Positions 28,701 to 37,768 are shown, numbered from the stretch's first letter. The stretch: 50,653 nt of DNA from Sediminibacterium sp. FEMGT703S (GCA_002786355.1 PGCO01000014.1:1-50653), one strand, 5' to 3'. Numbers and translations are program-made. Notes: generated by a model not told the origin, from the letters alone.

Positions 28701-29609
28701 CTATTGGTATTGAAACGGATTTAGGAGTTCCTTATTGCTAAGATAACTAGTATCCGTCAAAGTATATAAGAAAGATATAATCTGTCCTTTTTCTTTATTG
28801 GTTAAGAACAATGAATTCTTTTGGTTATAATATTCAAGCACTCCATTGATATCTTCAATTCTCCCGTCATGCATATAAGGGGCAGTTAATAAAACATTTC
28901 GCAAGGAAGGCACTCTTATTCCATTATTAAATAAAAGTGTATCTTTTTTAAATGGCATTTCCCAAACATGACATTTATTGCACCCTAACCTGCTGCTAGA
29001 AAACAATATTAAACCGGCATGCTCATCTTGGGTAAACAAATCAATTTTGCCTTTTTGATACCAGTCGTACTTTGCGCCATAAGCAACCAATTGTTCTTCA
29101 AATGCAATGATTGCTGTTTGAATATTTGCTATTTGAAAAGGATTATTTTGTTTCGGGAATGCCTGTTTAAATAGTTTCTGGTATTGGCGATCATTCAAAA
29201 ATCGATTTAAAATGGCTTGCTCGTTCCCCTTCCATCCTAATTCTTTTGGATGTTCATTAAAGAAAGGGAATTGCAGTTGTGCGTTTAATGTTTTAATTGT
29301 TGGATTAGCCCATGTATATGTACTTCGATATTTTACGTTTAATAAAGAAATGGCATTGTGTTTTAAATTGAAGCCATCTGCACCTGAAGAGGTTCTATAC
29401 CCATCTGTAAAAGCCATTGATGGGTCATGGCAAGACACACATGTTTTGGTTTGATTGTAAGATAATTTTGTATCGTAAAATAAATATCGTCCCAGATTCA
29501 CTCTAGCTTTTTGAATTGAATTATTCGATGTAGCCTCTACCTGTATTAACAACAAACCTGCATAAGCAACAGCCATAATCAACCCTATTGTAAATCCCTT
29601 ATGCTTCAT
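28701..29609 (-). CDS. Di-heme cytochrome c peroxidase/MauG-like protein
   Basis: This 302-residue protein has an N-terminal hydrophobic signal or anchor (residues 5-23) and two heme c attachment sites, CVSCH (57-61) and CNKCH (210-214). The blocks LGRYLFYDTKLS, DPSMAFTDG, VPSLRNVLLTAPYMHDGR and the C-terminal IISFLYTLTD are those of the CcpA/MauG family. Trp100 (in TYTWANPT) is in the place of the inter-heme tryptophan. By eye Tyr260/261 (VLEYYNQ) falls where classical peroxidases have an axial methionine and MauG has an axial tyrosine, which favours a MauG-like protein. Such proteins reduce peroxide or oxidise partner proteins in the periplasm. It lies 2 bases after the propeller-like gene and 3 before the CuAO-like gene. 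Confidence 0.88.
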   Translation of the reverse strand: MKHKGFTIGLIMAVAYAGLLLIQVEATSNNSIQKARVNLGRYLFYDTKLSYNQTKTCVSCHDPSMAFTDGYRTSSGADGFNLKHNAISLLNVKYRSTYTWANPTIKTLNAQLQFPFFNEHPKELGWKGNEQAILNRFLNDRQYQKLFKQAFPKQNNPFQIANIQTAIIAFEEQLVAYGAKYDWYQKGKIDLFTQDEHAGLILFSSSRLGCNKCHVWEMPFKKDTLLFNNGIRVPSLRNVLLTAPYMHDGRIEDINGVLEYYNQKNSLFLTNKEKGQIISFLYTLTDTSYLSNKELLNPFQYQ

Positions 29610-29611
29610 AA

Positions 29612-30544
29612 TTATTGATAATCAATTAAACCCCATTTTTTTTGCTTCGGCAACCAAATAAATGTGTACACCGTTTCAGGTTTTTCGCTAGAAGCTTGTA
29701 AGTTGTAATGAAAGGCAGTTCCACTGACGACTAATTGATTCCCATTAAACTTTATTTTTCTTGCTTTATCATCTCCCCTAGGACCATAACCTTCCAAGCT
29801 TAATTCTTTTCTAACAGAATTTTTAAGCATAGTACCATTTGTTGCAATTAACACAGAATAAATATCGCCTGTTCTAGTTTTCCCGAAATACAGTCTTTTT
29901 TTCCCTGCCTCGTCTATCCCAAAAGACAGCCCCATTGCATCTATATTTTTTAACTTATCGGTTACTTTTTGGGTAGCAACATCAATTAAATAAATTTCTC
30001 CTTTCTCATTGTATCGGTCAGAACCTGCAACAGTTGCTGCTGCCAGAAAATGCCCACTACAATCGTAGCTGATTCCCAATAAACCGAAGGGATTTTTATT
30101 ACTGGGCTTTGCTGCAAATGGCAAAGATTTCCACTCGCTCATCTCTCCCGTATTGGCATCAATAGCATAAATGGTATTGAGCTTTTCGGTCTTGTTGTAC
30201 AACATTGAAATGAGTGGGGCTGGTATTGTATATATATTTCCTTTAAAATCGAATGTGATTGTAGACAAATATCCAGCCATTTTCCAACTTGGATGTTGGT
30301 AAACAGTTTGCTTGGGTGTTTGGGCAGTCGGGAAAGATTTACCTGCCTGTTTTTCAAAAACAATTAAACTAATTCCAATGGCAGTCTTTTCTGATGTACT
30401 CATTCCAGTCCATAGAGGGTCATACCCTAAAGTTCTAATGAATGCAGGTTCTTGCTGACAAGGTTTGATTTCTTGTTGTGCTTTTATTCCTGAAATAGTT
30501 AGGAACAAAAAACAAAAAACAAAATTAGTATATAAATTATTCAT
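29612..30544 (-). CDS. Exported beta-propeller-like protein
   Basis: This 310-residue protein has a signal peptide (LYTNFVFCFLFLTISGIKAQ) and is probably periplasmic. Repeated four-strand units point to a beta-propeller: ITFDFKGNIYTIPAP, LNTIYAIDANTGEMSEW, GISYDCSGHFLAAATVAGS, GEIYLIDVATQKV and LYFGKTRTGDIYSV. No catalytic residues are recognisable. It is the first gene of the operon with the MauG-like, CuAO-like and response regulator genes, with a 2-base gap to the next. Quinone amine dehydrogenases also contain propeller subunits, so it might be a structural or electron-transfer partner, but this is conjecture. The start at 30544 was preferred to 30589, because it begins the signal peptide directly. 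Confidence 0.75.
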   Translation of the reverse strand: MNNLYTNFVFCFLFLTISGIKAQQEIKPCQQEPAFIRTLGYDPLWTGMSTSEKTAIGISLIVFEKQAGKSFPTAQTPKQTVYQHPSWKMAGYLSTITFDFKGNIYTIPAPLISMLYNKTEKLNTIYAIDANTGEMSEWKSLPFAAKPSNKNPFGLLGISYDCSGHFLAAATVAGSDRYNEKGEIYLIDVATQKVTDKLKNIDAMGLSFGIDEAGKKRLYFGKTRTGDIYSVLIATNGTMLKNSVRKELSLEGYGPRGDDKARKIKFNGNQLVVSGTAFHYNLQASSEKPETVYTFIWLPKQKKWGLIDYQ

Positions 30545-30583
30545 CAAAAAGGATTGTTTTAGCCTCAAATAATCATTTTTTAC

Positions 30584-30599
30584 TACCAACAGATTGGTA
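30584..30599. promoter_or_regulatory. Palindrome in divergent intergenic region
   Basis: TACCAA-CAGA-TTGGTA is a perfect 6-bp inverted repeat 40 bases upstream of the propeller gene start and 120 bases upstream of the divergent surface protein gene. Its position suits an operator, possibly for the response regulator of the same operon. The sequence alone is short enough to occur by chance. Confidence 0.3.
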
Positions 30600-30721
30600 T
30601 TTTTCTCCTATGACCCCTATCTAGACTCAAAAATTTAAAAAAATCGTTATTTAATTGTAATTTTATTTTAGGTTTTAATAATCATAGTACATCCGAATTC
30701 TAAACTAGAACAATATTATAT

Positions 30722-33700
30722 ATGAAATATTTTTACTCATTAAAGTTACATACTATGAACGTCAATAAACAGAGCGTGTTGTTTATTGCTTTTCTTTTAT
30801 GTGCTATAGCATTGTTTCAGGGTACTGCAAACGCACAAATTAGCGGTGTTGTTTATAGAGACTTCAATGCGAACGGCGCTAAAAACAACTCAGCTTCATA
30901 CAATGAACCAGGTGCTCCGGGAATCACTGTAAAAGCCTATAATAATGCAGGAACATTATTGGGTACAACTACCTCAGGGTCAAACGGTGCATATAGTTTT
31001 ACTGCTGGCGTCGTTCCCGCTTCAACCAAAGTAAGACTTGAATTTACGGGTTGGCAATCAGGTGATTTTACTGCTCCATTTGGATCAAACAATAAAACAA
31101 GTGTTCAATTTGTTACTGCACCTTCTACAACTGCAGACTTTGGTATTAACTATCCAGGCGATTATATTGACAATTTAAATGCGAGAATAATTGTTCCAAC
31201 CTATACCAATGGTGATAATCAAATTAACCCAAGTGCAGATTGGTTTAATGCAAAAAATGGAGACGCTAGCTATGCATTCGATTATGATGATGGAATAGCT
31301 CCTGCAAAGGTTATTGCAGATATGGGACAAATTGGTTCAGTTTGGGCAACAGCCTATAGCAGAAGAGCCAATAAATTATTTTATGCGGCATTTGTAAAGC
31401 GTCATGTTTCTATGGGTCCTTTAGGACTAAACGGAATATACGTTACCAATAACGCTAAGTCTACTAATAATAAAACGAATACTGCAAGCTTTGTTAATTT
31501 AAATGCTGTTAATAATTTATTTGATGCTGGTTCTATTCCAGGAAGAGATTTAATGCCAGGGGTTAGTGATATGAGATTGCCTAGTAATGATGCGTTAGCA
31601 TTTGATGCGGTAGGTAAAAAAGGAATTGGAGGTATGGCTATTTCAGATGATGGCAGATATTTGTATTTGATTAATTTGAATGACCGTAAACTTTGGAGAG
31701 TAGATATTGGTGTGAATGGAACAGCTCCTACCAATGCATCACAAATTGTATCTTACAATGCCTTCCCTGTTACAGAAGGTAATAGTAGCTTTAGGCCTTT
31801 CGCAGTTAAATTTTACAGAGGAGCTATATATGTAGGTGGAGTGTTAGATGGCGTTAAACCAGATAATTCCGTTGTTAATAGAAACGAACTGAAAATGGTG
31901 GTACTAAAAGTGAATGCTTCAGAAACACCTGGTTCAGAAACTTTTACCACTGTGCTAGATGCACCACTTACTTTTAATAGAAGGGCCAATTTAAATACTG
32001 GCTTCGCTATTAATAGCAATACAGATTATAGAGACCCGAATGGAACAATTCCAGCTGCTACCACTTCGCATGGCTCATGGCATCCTTGGGCAAGAAATTT
32101 TAATGAACTAACTGTTGTAGGGAATGCTGGTACTGCTGTTTATCCTCAGCCTATATTATCAAGTATTGAATTCAACCCAGCAGATGGAGCAATGATTTTA
32201 GGTATCATGGATCGTACCGGTCATCAAACAGGAAATCAAAATAGGCGTACTAGTGGAAGTGACTTATTTACTGGAAATGCTGCGGGCGATATTTTAAAAG
32301 CAAGTAATAATGGAAATTATACAGGCTTTACCTTAGAAAACAACGGTAATGATGGTACTAATTCTTCCGCAGGTGCTGGAAACGGTGAAGGGCCCGGTGG
32401 TGGCGAATTTTATTTTACCGATCGTTACGAAAAAAACAGAGGCGGTTCTCTAGGAATAGGCAATACTGCTTTAGGAAAAGATATCAATATTTCTCACGAA
32501 GAAAATAGCACTGGTTCTTTACTTAATTTCCCAGGAAAAGAGCTAATATCGACCGCATTTGACCCAATAACAGATTGGTATACTGGTGGAGTTCGTTATT
32601 ACAACAACAACAATGGTGTTGCCACAAGCGGAAAGGTTTTGTACACAGGAGGTGATGTGAGTGTGTTTGGTAAAGCAAATGGCTTGGGTGATTTAGAAAT
32701 CATTAGTGCACCAGCTCCTATTGAAATAGGTAACAGAGTATGGTTCGACGCAGACGGAGATGGAGTTCAAGACGCAGAGGAACTTGGAATTGCAGGAGTA
32801 ACTGTTCAATTGGTTCAAGGTGCTACTGTTATTGCTACTGCAGTTACAAATGTAGAAGGTAACTATATTTTTTCTTCAGATCCTAATGGTGTAAATACTG
32901 CTTCAGCCATTTATAATATCATGCAACTACAACCAAACGGCAATTTTATTGTCCGTATCCCTAATGCAATTGGTGCCAGCGTTCAAGCCCCATTAAGCAC
33001 TTATGAATTAACCGTGAGGGATAATGGCGGAATAGATGCTGATGCAGATATAAGAGACAGTGATGGATTAATGAATAACAACGATGCAGAAATTTCTTTT
33101 ACTTCAGGAATTGCTGGTGAAAACAACCATACCTATGACTTTGGCTTTGTAACCATCGGTGGTGTTGGTGGTGGTATCGGAGGCGGCGTTGAAAGCAAAA
33201 GCTTAGGAGATGCAATCGCATTCAGAGTTTACAACAGAGCAGTTAAGAGTGAGCAAGGACCAGTGGATTATACCAAATCACAACAGCCAGACCAATATAA
33301 CCGCTATGCAGGAGCATCAGTTGGAACAGGATTGAAATTGCAAGATATTCTTCCTACCAGATTGGCAAATGGCTACAAATCATTTATTTCTACCCCAAAT
33401 GATATCATTTCTATCACTAATGCGAAAGAGATTTTATCCATTGACTTCGTAAGAAACAATGTATCAAAAGCTGTTGCATTTGGAACCAGAACAGTTGGTC
33501 AGGTTTATGATCATACCAAAGCAGTATGTGATAGATTAAAAGGTTATGAACTGATTTCATTAGGCACCATTAATGTGAAAGGCTACGATTTAGTTCAATA
33601 CAATCTTAAAAATAATAAGGGCGATATTGAATATGCAACTAGCTTTATCATTGGTGCTCAATCAGGAAGAAACCTATACACTTTACAATCAAACTGGCTT

Positions 33701-34891
33701 AATAAAGATTATACTCCTGAAGAAATAATGTTTAATATTCAGCTTTGGGCTGGATCACCAAGTCTTGTGATTGAGATGGCTACAGATATCATCAATCGCC
33801 TAAGCGCTGGGCTTCCTATTGTAGCCGTTCCTAATACTGCAGGACTTCCAAAAGTTTATGTTACAGAAGGAACTAGATTAGAAGAAAATGTTGTTCTAAC
33901 ATTTAAGAATAATACCAACGCAACCAGTGGTTATTTTGAAATAACAGATAGAGCTAACGAACAAGCAACAACTAGAATAAAGAGAACTATTCCATTTACT
34001 GCAACGGCCAATGGTATCACTAGTGTTTCAATTCCTACTGGTGATTTATTTGAATCAAATATTAATCTATTCCTAAACGGAAAATTAGAAGATCAAGTAT
34101 TTATGGCCGACGGTGCATGGGGCGTTGATTACAATACCAATACCAGTAGCCTGAAAAAGTTTGTTGTAACAAACGATAATACAACAAAATCAAAAGATGA
34201 GTTTAACTTATTTAGAAATGCAGAAATTGCTGGAATTACTCCAGACTATTTAACTGTTTACAAGCTACTTAGGGCAGGCGGAGTTTCAGAAGATTTAAGT
34301 GAATTCAAATCAATTAAATTCAAAGCTTTAGGAAATGCTCCACTAAAAATTACGCTTGTGAAGGAATCAATAACTCAATGGAACGATCAATACAGCTTGA
34401 CTATGCCAATAAGTAGTGATTCTAAAGAGTATATGATTGGACTAGATGATTTCAAATCAATTGCTTCAAATGCTAAAATTGATTTGAAAGATATCACTAC
34501 TATTGTGTTCACAATTGTACCACCAAGTGTTGGCAAATCCACTGATATCCAATTAGGCTTATCAAATATTTCATTCAGCAAAGAAGACATCAATTATATC
34601 AATAGCTTAAAAGTTAAAAGTATAGACGTGTTCCCTAATCCTGTAACTGGCAATCAATTTAATGTTCGATTTAAGAGCGATGCTCCTAAAATATTACAGT
34701 TGAAAATCAGTGATGCGGTTACTGGTAGAGTAGTACTTACAAAACAAGTGAATGCTATCAGAGGTGAAAATATTGTTCCTGTAGTAATGGATAATAATGG
34801 ATCTCAAAAAGTAATGATTATCAATCTTGATGGAACTGGAACAGATAGTTCAAAATATAAACCAACCAAAATCATAGCCGGAAAGTATTAA
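30722..34891 (+). CDS. Giant T9SS-sorted surface protein with SdrD-B-like domains
   Basis: This 1389-residue secreted protein has a signal peptide ending near LFQGTANAQ (residue 39). An ATG at 30755 would give a shorter n-region and is an equally good start. An SdrD-B-like domain follows (ISGVVYRDFNANGAKNN, about 40-140), then a propeller-like central part (GGMAISDDGRYLYLINLNDR), and a second SdrD-B-like domain (IGNRVWFDADGDGVQDAEE, about 695-820) with calcium-type acidic loops. From residue 820 to the end it carries the same module as the 828-residue protein at 23747, ending in a type IX sorting domain (DVFPNPVTGNQFNVRF). A glycine hinge (GGVGGGIGGG) joins head and module. It is divergent from the propeller/MauG/CuAO-like operon. 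A role in adhesion or surface scaffolding is inferred only. Confidence 0.87.
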   Translation: MKYFYSLKLHTMNVNKQSVLFIAFLLCAIALFQGTANAQISGVVYRDFNANGAKNNSASYNEPGAPGITVKAYNNAGTLLGTTTSGSNGAYSFTAGVVPASTKVRLEFTGWQSGDFTAPFGSNNKTSVQFVTAPSTTADFGINYPGDYIDNLNARIIVPTYTNGDNQINPSADWFNAKNGDASYAFDYDDGIAPAKVIADMGQIGSVWATAYSRRANKLFYAAFVKRHVSMGPLGLNGIYVTNNAKSTNNKTNTASFVNLNAVNNLFDAGSIPGRDLMPGVSDMRLPSNDALAFDAVGKKGIGGMAISDDGRYLYLINLNDRKLWRVDIGVNGTAPTNASQIVSYNAFPVTEGNSSFRPFAVKFYRGAIYVGGVLDGVKPDNSVVNRNELKMVVLKVNASETPGSETFTTVLDAPLTFNRRANLNTGFAINSNTDYRDPNGTIPAATTSHGSWHPWARNFNELTVVGNAGTAVYPQPILSSIEFNPADGAMILGIMDRTGHQTGNQNRRTSGSDLFTGNAAGDILKASNNGNYTGFTLENNGNDGTNSSAGAGNGEGPGGGEFYFTDRYEKNRGGSLGIGNTALGKDINISHEENSTGSLLNFPGKELISTAFDPITDWYTGGVRYYNNNNGVATSGKVLYTGGDVSVFGKANGLGDLEIISAPAPIEIGNRVWFDADGDGVQDAEELGIAGVTVQLVQGATVIATAVTNVEGNYIFSSDPNGVNTASAIYNIMQLQPNGNFIVRIPNAIGASVQAPLSTYELTVRDNGGIDADADIRDSDGLMNNNDAEISFTSGIAGENNHTYDFGFVTIGGVGGGIGGGVESKSLGDAIAFRVYNRAVKSEQGPVDYTKSQQPDQYNRYAGASVGTGLKLQDILPTRLANGYKSFISTPNDIISITNAKEILSIDFVRNNVSKAVAFGTRTVGQVYDHTKAVCDRLKGYELISLGTINVKGYDLVQYNLKNNKGDIEYATSFIIGAQSGRNLYTLQSNWLNKDYTPEEIMFNIQLWAGSPSLVIEMATDIINRLSAGLPIVAVPNTAGLPKVYVTEGTRLEENVVLTFKNNTNATSGYFEITDRANEQATTRIKRTIPFTATANGITSVSIPTGDLFESNINLFLNGKLEDQVFMADGAWGVDYNTNTSSLKKFVVTNDNTTKSKDEFNLFRNAEIAGITPDYLTVYKLLRAGGVSEDLSEFKSIKFKALGNAPLKITLVKESITQWNDQYSLTMPISSDSKEYMIGLDDFKSIASNAKIDLKDITTIVFTIVPPSVGKSTDIQLGLSNISFSKEDINYINSLKVKSIDVFPNPVTGNQFNVRFKSDAPKILQLKISDAVTGRVVLTKQVNAIRGENIVPVVMDNNGSQKVMIINLDGTGTDSSKYKPTKIIAGKY

Positions 34892-34934
34892 AATTTATTA
34901 TATACATTAGATTTTAAGTTTTTTATTCACATTT

Positions 34935-34988
34935 TAAGCCTATTTGCTCTGAAAGTTTAATACTTAATGGCAAATAGGCTTATTTTTG
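34935..34988 (+). terminator. Terminator-like inverted repeat overlapping the glnN promoter
   Basis: A perfect 13-bp stem TAAGCCTATTTGC / GCAAATAGGCTTA (34935-34947 and 34970-34982) encloses a 22-base loop and is followed by TTTTT. It can terminate the surface protein transcript. Its right end overlaps the TATTTTTG box that serves glnN, so it could also act on glnN expression. Confidence 0.65.
34981..34988 (+). promoter_or_regulatory. glnN promoter, -7 box
   Basis: TATTTTTG is an exact TAnnTTTG match 21 bases before the chosen glnN ATG at 35010. TTTA at 34956-34959 with a 21-base spacer is a weak -33 candidate. The box overlaps the longer reading frame that begins at 34986, which supports the later start. 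Confidence 0.6.
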
Positions 34989-35009
34989 CGAAAAATAAAC
35001 CAAAAATTT

Positions 35010-37199
35010 ATGTCATTAAGATTTAACGCAATTAGCAGTATTGCAAATGATGCGGAAACTTCTATACCGCAATTCAGTTCTAAAATCACTGGTATTTTCG
35101 GAGAAAACGTATTCACTCAAAAAACTGCACGTGAATTCTTAAGCGATGAAGCATATAAAAGCTTAATTACCAGCATTAGAGGTGGTAAAAAAATTGATCG
35201 TAGTGTAGCTAGTCAAATTGCCAATGGAATCAGGGCTTGGGCTGAAAGTAAAGGGGTTACCCATTATACACACTGGTTTCAACCATTAACTGGAACAACT
35301 GCAGAAAAACATGATTCTTTCTTTACTTTAAAAAGCGACGGAACTGCTATTGAAGAATTTGATGGTGCTGCTTTAATTCAACAAGAACCCGACGCTTCTT
35401 CTTTTCCTAGTGGTGGTTTAAGAGCAACATTTGAAGCTCGTGGTTATACTGCATGGGACCCTTCTTCTCCAGCATTTATTATGGAGATTGGAAAAGGTAA
35501 AACATTATGCATCCCTACCCTTTTTGTTTCGTATACAGGTGAATCATTAGACTATAAAGCTCCTTTGCTAAAAGCTACTGAAGCTTTAAATAAAGCAGCC
35601 GTTGAAGTATGTAACTATTTTGATAAAAACGTTACCAAAGTAACCCCAACATTAGGCTGGGAACAAGAGTACTTTGTAATTGATGCAGGCCTCGCAACTG
35701 CAAGACCTGACCTTGTACAGTGCGGTAGAACAGTATTTGGTGCTGCCCCTGCAAAAGGACAACAAATGGAAGACCATTACTTTGGTTCTATTCCTGAGAG
35801 AGTGTATGCATTTATGAGAGATTATGAGCAAGAAGCTTATAAATTAGGCATCCCTTTGCGTACACGCCATAATGAAGTTGCTCCTGCACAATTTGAGTGT
35901 GCTCCTATTTTTGAAGATGTAAATATTGCAGTTGACCACAATATCCTTTTGATGGATGTTATGGAAAGAGTAGCGAAAAGACATAACCTTGTTGTACTTC
36001 AACACGAAAAGCCATTCGCGGGCATCAATGGTAGCGGAAAGCACAATAACTGGAGCTTGGCAACAGATACTGGGGTTAACTTACTTGCACCTGGCAAGAC
36101 ACCAAAAACCAACTTGATGTTCTTGACTTTCTTTGTGAACACAATTAAAGCAGTTCATGACAATGCAGACATTATGAGAGCAGCGATTGCTTCTGCGTCT
36201 AATGATTATAGATTAGGAGCCAATGAAGCACCACCTGCAATCATTTCTGTTTTTGTTGGGCAATACTTATCGAAAGTGTTGGCTGATGTTGAAACAAGAG
36301 TAGGTACCAAGTTTGACGAACAAGATGAAGCCATTTTAAAATTAGACCTTCATCGCAGTATTCCAGAATTAATGTTAGACAACACGGATAGAAACAGAAC
36401 TTCTCCGTTTGCATTTACAGGTAATAAATTTGAATTCCGTGCAGTTGGTTCCTCTGCGAACTGTGCCAATGCCATGACAGTTATGAATACCATTATGGCT
36501 GATACTTTAAAGAAATTTAAAGCAGAAGTAGATGGTTTAATTGAAAAGGGAGAGAAAAAGGAAATTGCTATCATGCATGTCATTCAACAGTATATTGTTG
36601 CGAGTAAAAAAGTATTATTCGAAGGAGATGGATATAGCGAAGAATGGCATCAAGAAGCAGAAAGAAGAGGTTTACCTAATTTAAAAACTACTCCAACTGC
36701 ATTAGATGCAATGGTAACAGAAAAAGCAATGAAGCTTTATCAGACCAATGGCATTTATTCTCATTCAGAATTAGAAGCTAGATATGAGATTGAATTGGAG
36801 AAATACATCAAGACGGTGCAAATTGAAGCAAGAGTAATGGGTGATTTAGCCATCAACCATATTTTGCCTGCTGCAATTAAATACCAGAATGATTTAATTA
36901 AAAATGTAACAGGACTAAAAGCTGCAGGATTAGATGAATCTGATTATTCTAGTCAATTAACCATTTTAAAGTTCATTAGTAAACATATTTCTGTTATTCA
37001 TACCAAAGTGTATGAAATGGTTGAAGCAAGAAAAGTAGCCAATAATATTGTTCATAGTCGTGAGAAAGCAATCGCTTATGAAAATATCAAGAGCACTTAT
37101 TTTGACGAAATCAGATACCATGTAGACAAATTGGAACATTTAGTTGATGATGAGTATTGGACTTTACCTAAATACAGAGAAATGCTTTTCTTACGTTAA
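35010..37199 (+). CDS. glnN: Glutamine synthetase type III
   Basis: Type III glutamine synthetase makes glutamine from glutamate, ammonia and ATP and is the main form in many Bacteroidota. The 729-residue length is diagnostic of type III; type I is about 470. Key segments are GWEQEYFVID, RHNEVAPAQFECAPIFE, HEKPFAGINGSGKHNNWSL with the active-site loop, and NRTSPFAFTGNKFEFRAVGS. The start at 35010 (MSLRFNAISS) was chosen because the -7 promoter box overlaps the upstream extension from 34986. It is a single gene ending in a terminator. The inverted repeat at its promoter may matter for regulation. No glnB or transporter gene is adjacent. Confidence 0.96.
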   Translation: MSLRFNAISSIANDAETSIPQFSSKITGIFGENVFTQKTAREFLSDEAYKSLITSIRGGKKIDRSVASQIANGIRAWAESKGVTHYTHWFQPLTGTTAEKHDSFFTLKSDGTAIEEFDGAALIQQEPDASSFPSGGLRATFEARGYTAWDPSSPAFIMEIGKGKTLCIPTLFVSYTGESLDYKAPLLKATEALNKAAVEVCNYFDKNVTKVTPTLGWEQEYFVIDAGLATARPDLVQCGRTVFGAAPAKGQQMEDHYFGSIPERVYAFMRDYEQEAYKLGIPLRTRHNEVAPAQFECAPIFEDVNIAVDHNILLMDVMERVAKRHNLVVLQHEKPFAGINGSGKHNNWSLATDTGVNLLAPGKTPKTNLMFLTFFVNTIKAVHDNADIMRAAIASASNDYRLGANEAPPAIISVFVGQYLSKVLADVETRVGTKFDEQDEAILKLDLHRSIPELMLDNTDRNRTSPFAFTGNKFEFRAVGSSANCANAMTVMNTIMADTLKKFKAEVDGLIEKGEKKEIAIMHVIQQYIVASKKVLFEGDGYSEEWHQEAERRGLPNLKTTPTALDAMVTEKAMKLYQTNGIYSHSELEARYEIELEKYIKTVQIEARVMGDLAINHILPAAIKYQNDLIKNVTGLKAAGLDESDYSSQLTILKFISKHISVIHTKVYEMVEARKVANNIVHSREKAIAYENIKSTYFDEIRYHVDKLEHLVDDEYWTLPKYREMLFLR

Positions 37200-37239
37200 T
37201 TTGGGCTGCCGACTAGCATAAGCTTTTGACCGATAAACG

Positions 37240-37270
37240 AATAGTGGATTTAAAAAAATCCACTATTTTG
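37240..37270 (+). terminator. Terminator of glnN
   Basis: A perfect 12-bp stem AATAGTGGATTT / AAATCCACTATT with an AAAA loop ends in TTTTG, about 40 bases after the glnN stop. Confidence 0.85.
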
Positions 37271-37291
37271 TTTATATAAACAATCAATAAA

Positions 37292-37678
37292 ATGAAAAAA
37301 ATAATCACATTAGCCGTTTTTGCCCTTTTCTGCACATTTAACATCGTGCAAGCACAAGGTGGTGGACAAATGGATCCAGCACAAATGCTTGAAATGATGA
37401 AACAACGTGTTAAGCCAGGACTTATTGAAAAAACAAAATTAACAGATGCGCAAGCTGATAAAGTTTTGGAAATTCAATTATGGAGTCAGGGAGAAATGCG
37501 TGGCATGCGCGATTTAAGCGAAGAGGAAAGAGCAGCCAAAATGAAAACAGTAAACGACGAAAAAACAAAAAAAATGAAAGCTATTCCGTTAACTGATGAT
37601 CAAATTAAATCAGTTAATGACTTCTATGAAGAGATGAGAAAAGCTCGTATGCAAAGAGGCGGTGGTGGCTCTAAATAA
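37292..37678 (+). CDS. Small exported helical protein (CpxP/Spy-like or DUF4890-like)
   Basis: This 128-residue protein has a signal peptide (KKIITLAVFALFCTFNIVQAQ) and a short, charged, methionine-rich helical body with KTKLTDAQADKVLEIQLWSQ and later LTDDQIKSVNDFYEEM. Two LTDxQ-type helices in a small periplasmic protein are typical of Spy/CpxP-like and Bacteroidota DUF4890-like proteins, which may act as periplasmic chaperones or stress sensors. It ends in a Gly-rich tail (RGGGGSK). It is a single gene followed by a strong terminator. The family call is by eye. Confidence 0.75.
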   Translation: MKKIITLAVFALFCTFNIVQAQGGGQMDPAQMLEMMKQRVKPGLIEKTKLTDAQADKVLEIQLWSQGEMRGMRDLSEEERAAKMKTVNDEKTKKMKAIPLTDDQIKSVNDFYEEMRKARMQRGGGGSK

Positions 37679-37717
37679 GTAAGATTTAATTGCTTATTTT
37701 CACTTTACTTTTTTAAA

Positions 37718-37749
37718 TAAAAATGCCTCGATTACTCGGGGCATTTTTA
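37718..37749. terminator. Bidirectional terminator between small exported gene and accC
   Basis: AAATGCCTCGA / TCGGGGCATTT with one G-T wobble, flanked by A- and T-runs on both sides, lies between the convergent genes ending at 37678 and 37769. Confidence 0.85.
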
Positions 37750-37768
37750 TTTGCATTATATCAAAAGT

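Noticed and set aside
23747..34891. The 23.7-34.9 kb locus considered as a recently transferred island
   Set aside because: Base composition and codon use look like the neighbours by eye, and no integrase, tRNA gene or flanking repeats were found.
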